In this document: in pieces, positions 52,318 through 63,541 of the stretch
How positions within the stretch are numbered: position 1 is the stretch's first letter
Layout: each line of letters starts with the position of its first letter
The notes under the pieces: model-generated
What the model was told of the DNA's origin: nothing
Seen by the model: only the letters and a program-made list of their open reading frames with translations
The model's database searches: none
Made by a program: the position numbers and the translations under genes
Source of the DNA: Gamarada debralockiae
Lineage: Eukaryota; Ascomycota; Leotiomycetes; Helotiales; Hyphodiscaceae
Assembly: GCA_002803225.1 (NCBI GenBank)
Contig: NXFV01000163.1
Location: forward strand, 1 to 64,000
Direction: 5' to 3'
Length of the DNA: 64,000 nt

Positions 52318-55300
52318 ATGGCGGTCCTGCTTTCCAAAACCATGGGGCAATTGAACGAGGAGCGCAAGCCTATGTATCCTCTCTTTCAGAAGCCCTCGAG
52401 TACGTGGCACCTGTCTTCTGGGTCGCAGCAGTGGGAATCGTGTATTGGACTGACTAATGATTCCTACAATAGAAGCGATCAAGTCTGAGAAGAAACCTGC
52501 ACCATCTCTTCAGCAAACAATCGACGATACACCTGCAGACGAAGCCGTATCGGAGAAGTCTGCAGCAAGAGGAAGTAAGAAACCCAAGAAGGCTGCAAAG
52601 GGTGATCCGAAACAAATACCCACGTCGAATTCCTCAGTAGTCATTCCACCGCCAGAGAAGTCGGAGCTGCTCGAGGTTGATCCGAATAATCACAGGAGGA
52701 AACGCCAGAAGACAGCTTCCCCGAAGGACGAGAAAAAGGATAAGACGTCAGAAAGGACAGAGGATGTTCCCCCTACGATCTCCGTGGCACAGAGACCACC
52801 GCGGCGGAAGGCTTCAAGCTCCAACAAGACACCAGGCCAATCTGGGGTGGAAAGTTCAGTTACGGAGACTATTGAATCTAAGTTAGAGAAGGAAGCGGTG
52901 GAAGAGTCCGAGCTTCGAATACAAGGATCGGAATCACAAGTCCAGACACCGCTTGAAATTGGCATATTCATGCCCCCGGAACCTCTCGAGGTTAATGAGC
53001 AAGGTGTTCAGAACGACACTGTTCCCGCATTGCACCCCCCGCAGGCTCTCACTGTAGCGCACATCCATGTCAAAGATGGAATAGCAATTCCGGAGACCCC
53101 GACAAAGCCCCCAGCCGATAGCAAACCAAAGAAAATCCTCCACTTCAATCCGAAGACTGGCACCATTGGCTCACCTCCAGCAAAGAAGGCCAGTGCTCCA
53201 GTCGAGGCTACAAGCAGACCTCGGTCGAATAGTCGTGCAAAGCAACCCAAATCAAAGCTTGTCACCATTCGCTACAATCATGGTGTCGTTTCCACATCGA
53301 CAATTGGTCTTCAGGTAGATGAGATTTTGAAAGGCACCAAAAGGATTGCGCCTTTACCCAAGAAGAAAGTCACCATGGCTTCGAAAGTGGAAGTCTCATG
53401 TGTTGATGTCCCGAAGAGCGCGAAACCCGTCGGCACCGCTCCTGCGAAACCTCCTGCAGTATTACACCCATTCTTCTCGGGCAAACCGCTGGTAAATCCT
53501 TCAAATACAAAGGACACTGCAAAAGCGGACATCACTGTGATTGATCTTGAACGTCAGGAACCCTCAAGTCTAGGAAGGACGACACCAGGAGCAAGGGACA
53601 AGCCACCTTCTCCCTCGAAACCTCGCTCATCAGCATTTACAGGGTTTCCAGGGTTTGGTACCAGTTCCAAGATCATGAAAGTTCCAGGAGCGATTGAACC
53701 TGCCTGGCCTTGGAAAGGTATCATCCACATCCGTGGAGATAAACCTATTCAAGATGCTGAGCTGGTACCCGTCAAAGCTGCCTCGGAGATTCGATCAAAA
53801 CCCAAGAAGTCGAAATACCAGGCTACCGAGATATTGGCAGAAGAGGATATCATTGGCACATTCACCGCCGATTTGGGCATTGATCAAGTGCTGAACAGCA
53901 TCAAAGAGATCAACCTGGACGAATATCCTCAATTGCCTTCTTGCCTTCGCGCCCCTATTAAGCATTTTGAAAGTGGCTACGAACTGCAAAAACGAATACG
54001 GAAGGAACTCCACGCGAGGCTTCCCCAGACAGCAGCCTCCAACGATGAAGGATCAAGCGAAGATGAGATCCAAGAGCGTGGTCCAAGCCGTGCAAGTATC
54101 CATCCCGCCATTTCGAAAGCATATGCGTCGATCGCAACCTCATTGACCGCCTTTGATCAATTTCGCTACGAAACGCAGCCATGGACTCACAAATATTCAC
54201 CAAAATCTGCAGCTGAGGTTTTGCAGACTGGGCGAGAAGCTGTGATTCTGAAGGAGTGGCTGCAAAAGTTGACAGTAATGTCCGTAGAAACAGGTTCCTC
54301 TGATCGGCCAAACAGCCGGGCGTCGTCTGTTTCGAGGCGCTCAGCAGCAACATCGAAGTCTGATCCTCCTGGAAAGCGCAAAAGGAAACCGAAGAAGCTC
54401 GACGGTTTTGTCGTCTCAAGCGACGAAGAAGATGATATGGACGAAATTTCGGAACCTGAAGACGACACCTCACCTCGTGGTAGCCAGGGTCTTTTGAAGA
54501 AGACAGTCATGAGGGCGAGTGATGCGGCGAAAGGGTCCAGAGATGCTCCAAGATTTGCCAATGCTGTTGTTATCAGCGGACCTCATGGTTGTGGGAAGAC
54601 TGCAGCGGTTTATGCTGTGGCTAAAGAGCTTGGATTTGAAGTGTTCGAGATAAACTCTAGCAGTAGACGAAGTGGGAAAGATATTCTGGAGAAAGTTGGC
54701 GATATGACACGCAATCACCTGGTACAACGGTCTCATAACCAAGCACCACCAGAGCCACTTGACGAGGACGCCCAGCGAATCTCAGATGCTCTCGCAGACG
54801 ATATCAAGAGCGGTCGGCAAGGAACGATGAATTCATTTTTCAAACCCAAAGATGCGACGAAACCAAAGCCCAAATCGAAGAAATCAAAACCAGCTGCCAA
54901 GGTTTCAGAACCTGTTCAAGCCAGCTTAGTTCCGAAAGCGCCACCGAAGCAACAAAAACAGTCCTTGATTTTGTTTGAAGAGGTTGATGTTCTCTACGAA
55001 GAAGACAAGCAATTCTGGGCCACTGTCATGACCCTCATTGTTCAGTCTAAGCGACCAATCATCATGACCTGCCAAGACGAATCTGCTGTTCCATTGCAAA
55101 CACTTTCGCTTCACGCCATCCTTCGCTTCTCGCCTCCGCCTGTTGATCTGGCTACCGACTACATACTTTTAGTTGCAGCAAATGAGGGCCATACTCTCCA
55201 ACGGGATGCTGTGAAATCTTTGTATCTAAGTCGCCACCTTGATCTTCGAGCATCCATGACGGAACTAAACTTCTGGTGCCAATTTGCAGTTGGCGATGTC

Positions 55301-56477
55301 AAAGGAGGGTTAGATTGGCTTTACCCACGTTGGCCTCTTGGCTGCGATGTCGATAAGCATGGGAATACTCTCCGGGTTGTCAGTGAGAGGACGTACGAGG
55401 CAGGCATGGGCTGGTTATCGCAAGACTCCCTCGAAAGCCATATGCATTATCTTGATATTGAGGAAGAGACTCTACACCAGGTCCTGGATGGGTGGCGCCT
55501 GGACGTTGGAGACTGGCAGAAGAGCATTGATATGACTGGCTGGGCAGCCAAGACAAAAGAACTATCAAAAGGGAAAGCTGACATTCAAGCATGCTTGAAC
55601 ATGTACGATGACTTTGCTGATGCAATGAGTATCGCCGATTTGTGTTCTGGTTCGGCTTTTGCACCAGATAATCAAGTAAGACACAAAGGGGCTCTGTACA
55701 AATACATGCTAATCTTACTAGATTCAACTCGACGTTACTATCCCTGATTTGTCAGACAAAGCTCGAGAAGACTACGTTCTTGATCGTCCACTTCTCGAAG
55801 CTGCCCCACTCCTCAACTTCGACCATACTGGCTCTGATATCGCCCTTTGGATGAAGTCACGAGCGAGAAAATACCTCCAAGTGGATCAACACGTTAAGCA
55901 CGGGTTTGAGGTCCCCTCGGAACTGGACCGGCCAAGTGAAGCTCGTATCGTTGGCCTGATCGAGAACCAAATTTCGTCACCTGAATTCATTCTGACCCGC
56001 CAGGATCTCAGCCTAGCTTTCGACCCTATTTCCGAGCCGGAAAAAACGTACGTTTGGAGCAACGTACAACTAGAAGCCTCGGTCTTTGACAGGACTATGA
56101 CCATTGTCACAACCGACCTTGCTCCTTTCGTTCGATCGATTGTATCATATGATGGAAAATTACAAGAAGAGAGAAGTCGCATGAGCAACTTGCTTAGCGA
56201 GGGCGGAAGGAAAGGGAAGAGGATGAGGACTACCAGATCTGCCATGTCCGCACTTGAGGGCGGCGCAAGGAGTACGACCAGGAGAGATCGATACTTTAGC
56301 CAGGCGCTCAATCCCTACTTGGTTCTCAAGACCGGCATGCCCAGCTGGCTCGAAGCTGTTCCATCATACGCTGCTGGAACCACTATTGCAAGTACAAGCC
56401 TAAGTAGAGGGGATTCGGATCTGAGCAAAATGGAGAGTGAGGATGGGCAGGAAGGCTTGAGCGAGGATAGCCTATGA
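52318..56477 (+). CDS. elg1: Elg1/ATAD5-like AAA+ clamp unloader
   Basis: Three exons (52318-52399, 52473-55675, 55722-56477), 1346 residues in frame; both introns are GT-AG. The AAA+ part shows Walker A SGPHGCGKTAAVYAV (~residue 730), FEVFEINSSSRRSGKDIL, Walker B-like LILFEEVDVLYEED (~857, DExx degenerate to EEVD), sensor-like PIIMTCQDES and a C-terminal RFC-type helical region. The N-terminal ~650 residues are basic and disordered, with LHPFF (PIP-box-like) near residue 375. In yeast Elg1 forms an alternative RFC complex with Rfc2-5 and removes PCNA after replication. ATG 52318 opens the frame; ATG 52342 (ACCATGG) has a better context and would shorten it by eight residues. Confidence 0.9.
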
Positions 56478-56977
56478 TTGGCTGAATGAACGCTTGATAT
56501 GGAAGTTGCTTTAACCATTTAATGACAGTGAGCAGTGAGCATGACATGGCATGGGCTTCGGGGTATGGAGTATAGCATCGGGCGGGTATATTGAGCAGGT
56601 ACTGATTGCATGAATGGAATGGAATCAAGCATTGAGAAAGGAGCATCTATCAGCACAAGCATCTTGTAGAAATAGATATGTGCTGTACACTACGAAATGA
56701 AGCATTGAAACAAAGGCCCTCTGGGTTGGATTTGAAACATTATCTGGTGAATTTTTTTTGAAAATAGATCTCAGACGAGCATTTTCTACTCTGGGCTATG
56801 TTTCTTCGGCCGACGACGCTGATGCTGACGCTCGATTACAAATCACCAAGGTCCGAGAATTTGGCGTGATTACTATTCTGCGCCACGAGAATTATAAGCG
56901 GTACGCGATCTACACATATACTTCATCGGCCGCCAAGTTTGCGTTGACAGATTTTCTACAAGTTTGAGTGATTGGAA
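56478..56977. other. Region between elg1 and the PHD gene
   Basis: The elg1 3' flank, then a 69-codon open frame without ATG (56758-56967) that ends just before the PHD start. It looks like leader sequence; no motif. Confidence 0.4.
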
Positions 56978-58030
56978 ATGAGTGCTCTGAGTATGATACT
57001 ACAGCCTACGGGGGAACCTCGTCCGAAGCAAAAGGTTGATGAAACAATTGAGGCTCAGCCTGCGAAACGAAGGAAATCGACACCTCCTCCGGACAAGAAC
57101 AAGTCGAGCAGTCCTGAGAAGTTGGCTAGTGGAACCAAAGGTGATAGGAAACGGAGGTGGTTAGCGGGCTTGAGCCATGAGGAGTTGTTGGGAGTTGCAC
57201 AAGGTGCAGTCTGGCAAAGTATATATCACTTGATCCATTCTCTCATTCTGTCTTGAAGAGTTGGAGCTGATTGAACAATTGCGACGATAGTTGGTGGACT
57301 GCATAGCAAGAACTGCTTCAACTGCAAGAAAGAAGGGACATTGCTAGAATGTTATAACTGCCCACGCGCCTATCATCGACGCTGTCTGGACCCACCTATC
57401 CATGGGAACTTCAAGATTGATCAGCCGTGGTTCTGTCCCAATTGTGCGCTCTTGCAACTAGATATGGAGCAGCCTAGTCCTCAAGGTATTTCGAGATCAG
57501 GGTCTGATCAAGGCAAGCCTCTTGCAGAATTCCCGTCATTGAATATTAGCGATGTTACGCCTCTGCATCGATCAACGGACCAGCCCAATTCAAAACTCGT
57601 CTCCAAAACCATCTTATCATCACGAATCCGGACCCCTCTTCCAGAAATTCAGGATAGGCCCCACAAGAGATCACGATATACGACGTTACCAGAGCATATC
57701 GACGAAGCTCTTGGGCTCCTGAACCGCGAACTCGAATCCGCTTATCAGTCAAAGGGTTTGGTTCGTGATATGGCAAACAAGATCCATGTTTTGGAGCAGG
57801 AGCTGAAGATTCGGAAGGGACAGGAGGTGTTGTTGGCTAGGGAGCAAGAGAGGGGATTTAGTCCTGGGAAAGAAATGCTGGAGAGTTTGGGAAGGGAGAT
57901 CGAGGAGTTGAGGAAGGAGAATGGGACGTTGAGGGAGGAAATGGAGCGAATGAGAGGCGAGGCGAGACGGAAGGAGGTTGAGAATGAGGAGTGGCGGCGG
58001 AGTATGAAGGCGCTGATTGATGGGAATTAG
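56978..58030 (+). CDS. PHD-finger protein with coiled coil
   Basis: Two exons (56978-57218, 57291-58030), 326 residues; the intron is GT-AG and in phase. A basic N-terminus (PAKRRKSTPPPDKNK) precedes RRWLAGLSHEELLGVA. The PHD finger has all eight ligands: Cys89, Cys92, Cys101, Cys104, His109, Cys112, Cys129 and Cys132 (C4HC3), with the usual W before the last pair (PWFCPNC). A linker follows, then a long coiled coil from ~225 to the end (REIEELRKENGTLREEMERM). PHD fingers of this layout read histone H3 tails, so a chromatin role is likely, but the complex is unknown. The upstream ATG-less extension is ignored. Confidence 0.87.
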
Positions 58031-58191
58031 GAGTTGTGTTGTACAAGGTAAGTTTAAATCTATCCTTGAAGGCCACCGTCAGCTTGCTCTCGTCTGCTTT
58101 CGAGCCTAACTTACAATTAGTAATCCATCCCTCTGAACAATTCGAATACTAACATCTTTTCGGCTAGTAGGGACTGAAGCCAAACAACCCC

Positions 58192-59227
58192 CTATTTCAC
58201 AGCGAATTTACTATGAGCGCCCATATTAGCGCCCCAGTAGTACAAAGGATACAATGCCAGTGTACAGAGGATTGTCAGACGGCCAAGCAAGCTACAACCA
58301 GCCGGCACACCGATGTTGACGAACATAGGACGTCTGAAGAGGATAGTGGCAAAGCTGAGACTGGATCACGTGAAGTCTTTGGCTGCAAACAGTGAGGCAG
58401 AGTGTTGAGGGTAGATGAAGGACATGTACATGAACATGCACTGCATGATTATGAACGTTCCGCCGACGTCGAGTCCTATGCCGATGACACTCGTGATCCA
58501 GTGGACAGATTTACGCGTGGTCCATGATATGTTTTCGTCTTGTCAGCATTCCAGTATCGGAGAGAAACGACATGGAAAACTCACCAAACAAGAATAGAGT
58601 AATGGAAACACTAGAGTCGATAATTATTGCCGGCATCAATCGTTGCTCGAGATTACCCAGCCCGAATTTCCTGATTCTTGGCTCCGAGACAAAATAGTAA
58701 AACGCGCAGTAAAACGCAACCATCAAAGTCAGTCCCACGATGATAGCCAGGAACGTCAACCCAGTCTCTCCCAGATTGAAGCCATAAATCTCCTGGTACA
58801 CAAGCGGCACGGACTCGAAGAACGAATAATATATCGCATACACCAGTGCAGTACATATAGTCGTGTACAGGACTGCGGGGTCAAGAATTTTTATTTTCCA
58901 AGGCTCGACAAGTGCTTCATTACTCAAGACCCCAGTGGTCATGTGCCGCTGGTAAATCTAGGATTGCGATTGTAGGTTAGAGTTGCCGGTGAACTTGCGC
59001 AGACGTTTGACGCGACGAAGAAGGATGTTCGTGGAGGAGGTCTCAGGGAAGAGGAAGAATATTACGATAAATATGGGGCCAGAAAGCCAGAGCATAATCC
59101 AAGCATACCAGTGCCAGTCTTCGGCAGGTATACTGATACCAATGAGAACGGGGCCAGCTGGCCCGAACGTCGCGGATCCAGCCCAGAGTGCGAGCAAGTA
59201 GGGCAATTTGAATATGGAATACTGGAG
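58192..59227 (-). pseudogene. MFS transporter (DHA1/fluconazole-resistance type), truncated with nonsense codons
   Basis: The retained sequence begins at KLPYLLALWAGSATFGPAGP, inside the N-terminal half of the usual 12-helix protein, with no match to helices 1-4 upstream. It continues WHWYAWIMLWLSGPIFIVIF, FLFPETSSTNILLRR, then TAG at 58958-58960 in place of a sense codon. Next come YQRHMTTGVLSNEAL, VYAIYYSFFESVPLVYQEIY and FLAIIVGLTLMVAFY. An in-phase intron (GTGAGT...GACAAG near 58.54-58.58 kb) leads to VHWITSVIGIGLDVGGTFII and FAAKDFT followed by TGA at 58366-58368, where Arg is expected (CGA to TGA). The end is LALYPLYYWGANMGAHSKFA. The family order is intact, so this is a dead copy of a drug:H+ antiporter-like gene. 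Confidence 0.8.
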
Positions 59228-60222
59228 GCAAACGAGTCAGCTGTGGCTTTTGTCCTATTGAGGGGGCTCATGTACTATATCAGCATTGGCCAAGCGTGCG
59301 AAGTAAATAAGCCAGGGCAGCTCCAAATTGGTATACACTTTGCGCTATTTTGATACTTGCTCATGCCCATTGCTGTCGGGATGCTTCACTAATCACGGCA
59401 AGCTGATAAATCACTCCTGTTGTGCTCATTCTCTAACTTCCTAGTTTACTGAGCAATGTTCGTTCATTCCGCGATTGCTAAGCAGACCTGGGCCGATTGG
59501 AAAACATATCTATATGGAGTACATGAGCCTGCGAAGGAAGTCCTCCGTCTCCTGATGAAACCTGTAATACCTGTTGTCTGATGTCAAAGTGGTCACGTGG
59601 AGTGAAAGGGGCAGCTCTCGCTTACCAATCACCACTGTTTTGGTTCGGGTTTGAGTTTGAGCCGGCGTTTGGATTATTTCAAGGACTTTGCAGACTGTGT
59701 TTTAGCATTACCAAAGTGATTCGTCATGATAATCATATAATTGACGATTAGTTGATTCGGGTTCACGTTCATAATTCGGAAGTCCTCGCAGAGTCATTAC
59801 CAAAGGCCTTTGGATGAAGGCATACAGAATAGATAGTTACTTATCTCCATAAGTTTATTGGCGACTATGCAACCTGGGGGGGGATTGCAAAAGATGAGGA
59901 TAACCTGCCTGGGAAAATGCGGCCGTTTTCATTTCTCGGTATTGTGATCATTAATCCGTTTCCCGCTCAAGGAACCCGCATTTTTTCTCCAAATCGTACT
60001 CTCTGGCCTTCCTGCATAACCCAAGAGTTGGGATTATATTTCAACAGGCCTCAAGCCCTAAGTCCCAATCCTTCGTCAAATAGTATCAGGCCATATGCCT
60101 GTTGTTGTTTCAAAGTACGATGCACAGTGCGGAGCATCATCCAATCTGTCCATTGTTACCACTCAGAAAGACAACAATCACGGCTGCAAAACTGTATCAA
60201 ATACCAAGTCAGGAATAAATTC
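59228..60222. other. Intergenic after the MFS remnant
   Basis: The missing 5' part of the transporter is not found here. Sequence is mostly AT-balanced with stops in all frames; the right part has a plus-strand open frame (60095-60388) antisense to the DUF6594 gene. Confidence 0.4.
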
Positions 60223-61201
60223 TCATGATAACGTTTTGTTATTGAAAGGAGGCGAAGGAACATACGCAGAGGTAGCAGTGAATATCTCCACCTTCCTTGC
60301 CTGTGTGACCAAGCTCAAGCACAGAGCAAAGCAGGCCGTGAATGCAACCAAGATAGCGAGACGAGCCGGCATACTTGAGACAAAATAAAGGACGATGATG
60401 GAGGATATTGGGATCAAGCAAGCAAGGACGATGCTGATAACTGAAACGATCGAGAGAAGGCGCGTGTCAGAGTATTGAGTGATCTCAGACTCGGACTCTG
60501 AAGCAATGGGTTTCTAAGTTCGGTAAAATGGATAGTCAGTTTTTCATGATGTGTGGGCTAGCGAGTGTCGGCTCTGCTGAGAATGCAGAGTAACCTACTT
60601 TTATCCTATGTCCAACAACACGATGGAATTTGGGGACGATGGTATTGATAAACCATTTCGAGAACGGATCACCAGTTTCCCGTCTTTGAATAGCAACGAG
60701 ATCTGATTCATAGTTTTCACTCCACGCATTGCGGTCTAGGCCTCGTAAAGGGAAGTTGCCCATCTTTGGCCCCTCTAGCCATTCTCGGAAGAACTTTAGA
60801 TCGTATGAGTCTGGCTTAGGGCAGTGTGAAAAGAAGATGTGCTTATAGAGTTGGTCATCTGCATGGACGAGTCTTCTCGTTAGTATCCTCTTCGACTCAG
60901 ATTTTGAAAAGAGGCGGGGCTCACGGTACTTTTCGAGCGCTGCCCGAATCTCCAGGACGGTGTCCCACTGTTCAGTTTTCCCCTCATCGTCCGGTTGAGT
61001 CAACGACCACCAATCTCGAGATTTGAAAGGTCTGCTACATTCTGCATCTTTTGCTGAAATGATTTCGTATTTTTCTTCCAGGTGCATCAGCTCGGCTTGC
61101 ATGTACAGGAGGTTTTGGAGGCTCATATTATTGAACTTCCGTAGGATGGCCAGTTCTTCGTGCTGACCCATCAAGCGGACGATTTGAGGATATCCCTCCA
61201 T
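60223..61201 (-). CDS. DUF6594 fungal membrane protein
   Basis: Two exons (61201-60599, 60513-60223), 297 residues, with a GTAGGT-TTAG intron. It starts MEGYPQIVRLMGQHEELAIL and RKFNNMSLQNLLYMQAELMH, the recurring opening of DUF6594 proteins. A charged middle (SRDWWSLTQPDDEGKTEQWD) and IVPKFHRVVGHRIK follow, then SEITQYSDTRLLSIVSVISI and two hydrophobic segments (IVLACLIPISSIIVLYF, LAILVAFTACFALCLSL), then the family's VEIFTATSAY. The end (PSPPFNNKTLS) differs from the usual AAVQVVF motif, so the last helix may be lost by a frame change. Family function unknown; common and fast-evolving in Pezizomycotina. Confidence 0.8.
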
Positions 61202-61836
61202 CGAATAAGACTTTCATAGCCATTGTTAACGGAACTAGAGATAATTTTGGAGGATTTGTGGTGTCTGCGAAGAGGCATGAGGCTCTTTTGTGGTGAAAGG
61301 CGGAAGGGCTGCGCTTCTAAAAGCAGCAACGAGGCACTCGGTGAGGCAACAGGCATCAGTTACTGAAAGCTTCTGGGCCAGTAGGATGTGTCCGGTGCGT
61401 TTCTGGTGTGGTAGGAAGATATTTTGTATGGCCGAAACCTCGCTGAGCCTCAGGTGTTGTGATTCGAGGTGTGCGACGTGGCAGTGATTGAGAGGGGTAG
61501 ATGCGCGAAATACCATCGCTATTTCATCGCTCGCAAGGCTGTGAGTGTCCAGCTATCCACACAGATTGACTAGAACTAGAATTCGGCTGGTGTAGCGATA
61601 AGAGCGAGGAAAAGGTAGATTTTAATCCTTGCCATAGCACTATGCGATATTGTCGCGGACGAGAACAACTCTCTTTATACGTTGCGAGTGTTCCAGTGAG
61701 AGCCCAAAGCCCATACAATTCAAGGCTCCTACGCGTACCAAGGCTGTTCATTTTCATAACTGTACATACCATCAAAATCGCGCTATAGACTACAGAGATA
61801 TCCGCCTCCATAACTCAGCCTTGCAACCTTGCAACC
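61202..61836. other. Intergenic between the DUF6594 and retropepsin-like genes
   Basis: Two divergent starts lie 635 bp apart. A minus-strand open frame of 93 codons (61235-61516) shows no motif. The right part (61.65-61.83 kb) is likely the promoter of the retropepsin-like gene. Confidence 0.45.
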
Positions 61837-62757
61837 ATGCCAAAGAACGAGCCGCTTGATGACAGCGACGATGAGGACTTCTCTGAAGTGGAGAGGGAAA
61901 GAAAGAGGGAGCTGCGATCCAATTATGTCAAATCAGGAATAGTTATGAACCGAAAACATAAGAAATGGCTAAAGGGTCGCCGGGCCGCTGAGGAAGCCGG
62001 TGCTTCCCAGAGGGCTGAGATGAATGGAGAACAGCGGTCTTCAAATTCTGGCCTTGTTCCCGAAGTAGAAACATACTCACAACAGGTTTGCAATCCATCT
62101 TTCTTAATTGACATGAAGGCTAATCAAACATTAAGAGCACGACAAGCTCGCGCGAGAATGAGAAAACCCCGGCCAAAAGAACGATTCAAATGTACTGCGA
62201 ACGACGAAGGGAATGGCACCGGGTTGAGGCAACTTTCGATACTGGGACACCGGAGAACTGGATCTCGATGGATACGGTAGCCCGATTGAATTATTCTATC
62301 GAAAAGGTAGAAAATTCCACGTATTATACCTTCACTGGGGAGACATTGGACTCTTCCGAGGTCATTCGGCGAGTCAGATGGTGCATCGATACTGGAACTG
62401 GTCCCGACACCCGAAGCCGATATACAAACTTCCGCATCGCTCCTCGTGGTGCACCATTCGTGGTTCTCTTTGGAAGAGACCTCATATTCTCCGAGGATAT
62501 TTTCAGCTTCAACGAAGCCAATTTGATTCTGACTAAAGCGGACGAAACTGCAGGTTGGTCTCATTGATCTGAATTACGAGATGGCGTAGCAAGGAGTAGA
62601 ACTGATAAACTCCGAAGCAGTAAAGAAAGCCAGGGAGAACAAGAAGGAACAGGTCGAGGCTGAAGCACGAGCTCTAGCAAAGGAGCGGCTTTCTACTGGA
62701 GTAACCTCGAAGCCGGCAGGTCAGGCCTCGCTGGAACAGCCGAAAACGGGGGGATAG
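61837..62757 (+). CDS. Retropepsin-like aspartic protease domain protein
   Basis: Three exons (61837-62085, 62136-62553, 62594-62757), 276 residues, in frame. The N-terminus is acidic then basic (EPLDDSDDEDFSEVERERKR, NRKHKKWLKGRRAAEEAG). The middle reads YCERRREWHRVEATFDTGTP then ENWIS. The DTGT signature with the preceding hydrophobic strand is the catalytic Asp turn of retropepsin-like folds, and FVVLFGRDLI matches the family's second conserved LGxD-like loop. The tail is a charged helix (SEAVKKARENKKEQVEAEAR). Single-domain retropepsin-like proteins occur across fungi and are thought to derive from or resemble retroelement proteases. There is one DTG, so an active enzyme would be a dimer. 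Activity is inferred. Confidence 0.72.
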
Positions 62758-63541
62758 TGGGCAATGGGTCTTTTTTAGAATCGCACTGCCAGTCTGCAGT
62801 GGGAATACGTTTGATAATGGTCCTGAGGAGCGATGGATGATCACTACTTCACGACTACAGAGTAGACAGGGGGCTTTCTTGGGAAAGAACAGGTACAGAC
62901 GCTGACGCCTCTTACATGCCGGCATGATGTCTGCCACACTTCACAGGCGAGATATTTCAGGTACAGGGGGCGATCTAATCTAATAGCCCTAGCTTTAAGC
63001 GCATGATAGGAAAGGAGGGGTAAATTTTGACGATTTTGACTGCCAGCCTTCCTGTTTCATTATTTCCCAACAACTCTTCACTGCTTCGGAAATTGGAGTG
63101 ATAGTCTTCTCATCCTCTTCTTCTCTGACAATTCGCTGGACTTTTCGAAAGTGAGAGGCCTTCAAACCCAAAATCTTTTCTAGCAATCTCACCATAATGT
63201 GGTCCAATCAACGAAGGTGCTCACAGATGCCCCACCTCAAATCCTTGTTCAACACCCGTCTCTGCAATCCCGCTCCGCAAAACGAATCATGATGATGACA
63301 CAGGTCTGCCACTACCAACCATCAACTTCTCGACGGCCAATCCTTGACTTACCCACGAATACCATCGGGAGAAGCTCTTCAAGGTTGCGCGCTCAACACA
63401 GCACATCCGAAGCTTCACAGTACAGTAAACCTCGTGCGCTCATTCTCGACGGCAACTCTGCCAACACATTGCGACTTCCGACCCTATCTTTACTAGATCG
63501 CAAAAACCCGCGCTTGACGGTCACACAACGATCATGCGACA
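62758..63541. other. Intergenic with coding-like but frame-broken plus-strand DNA
   Basis: At 63199-63558 an ATG-less frame (PSLQSRSAKRIMMM, QPSTSRRPILDLPTN) may be part of the gene that follows or the decayed start of another. A 70-codon minus-strand frame at 62995-63207 has no recognised motif. Confidence 0.35.
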
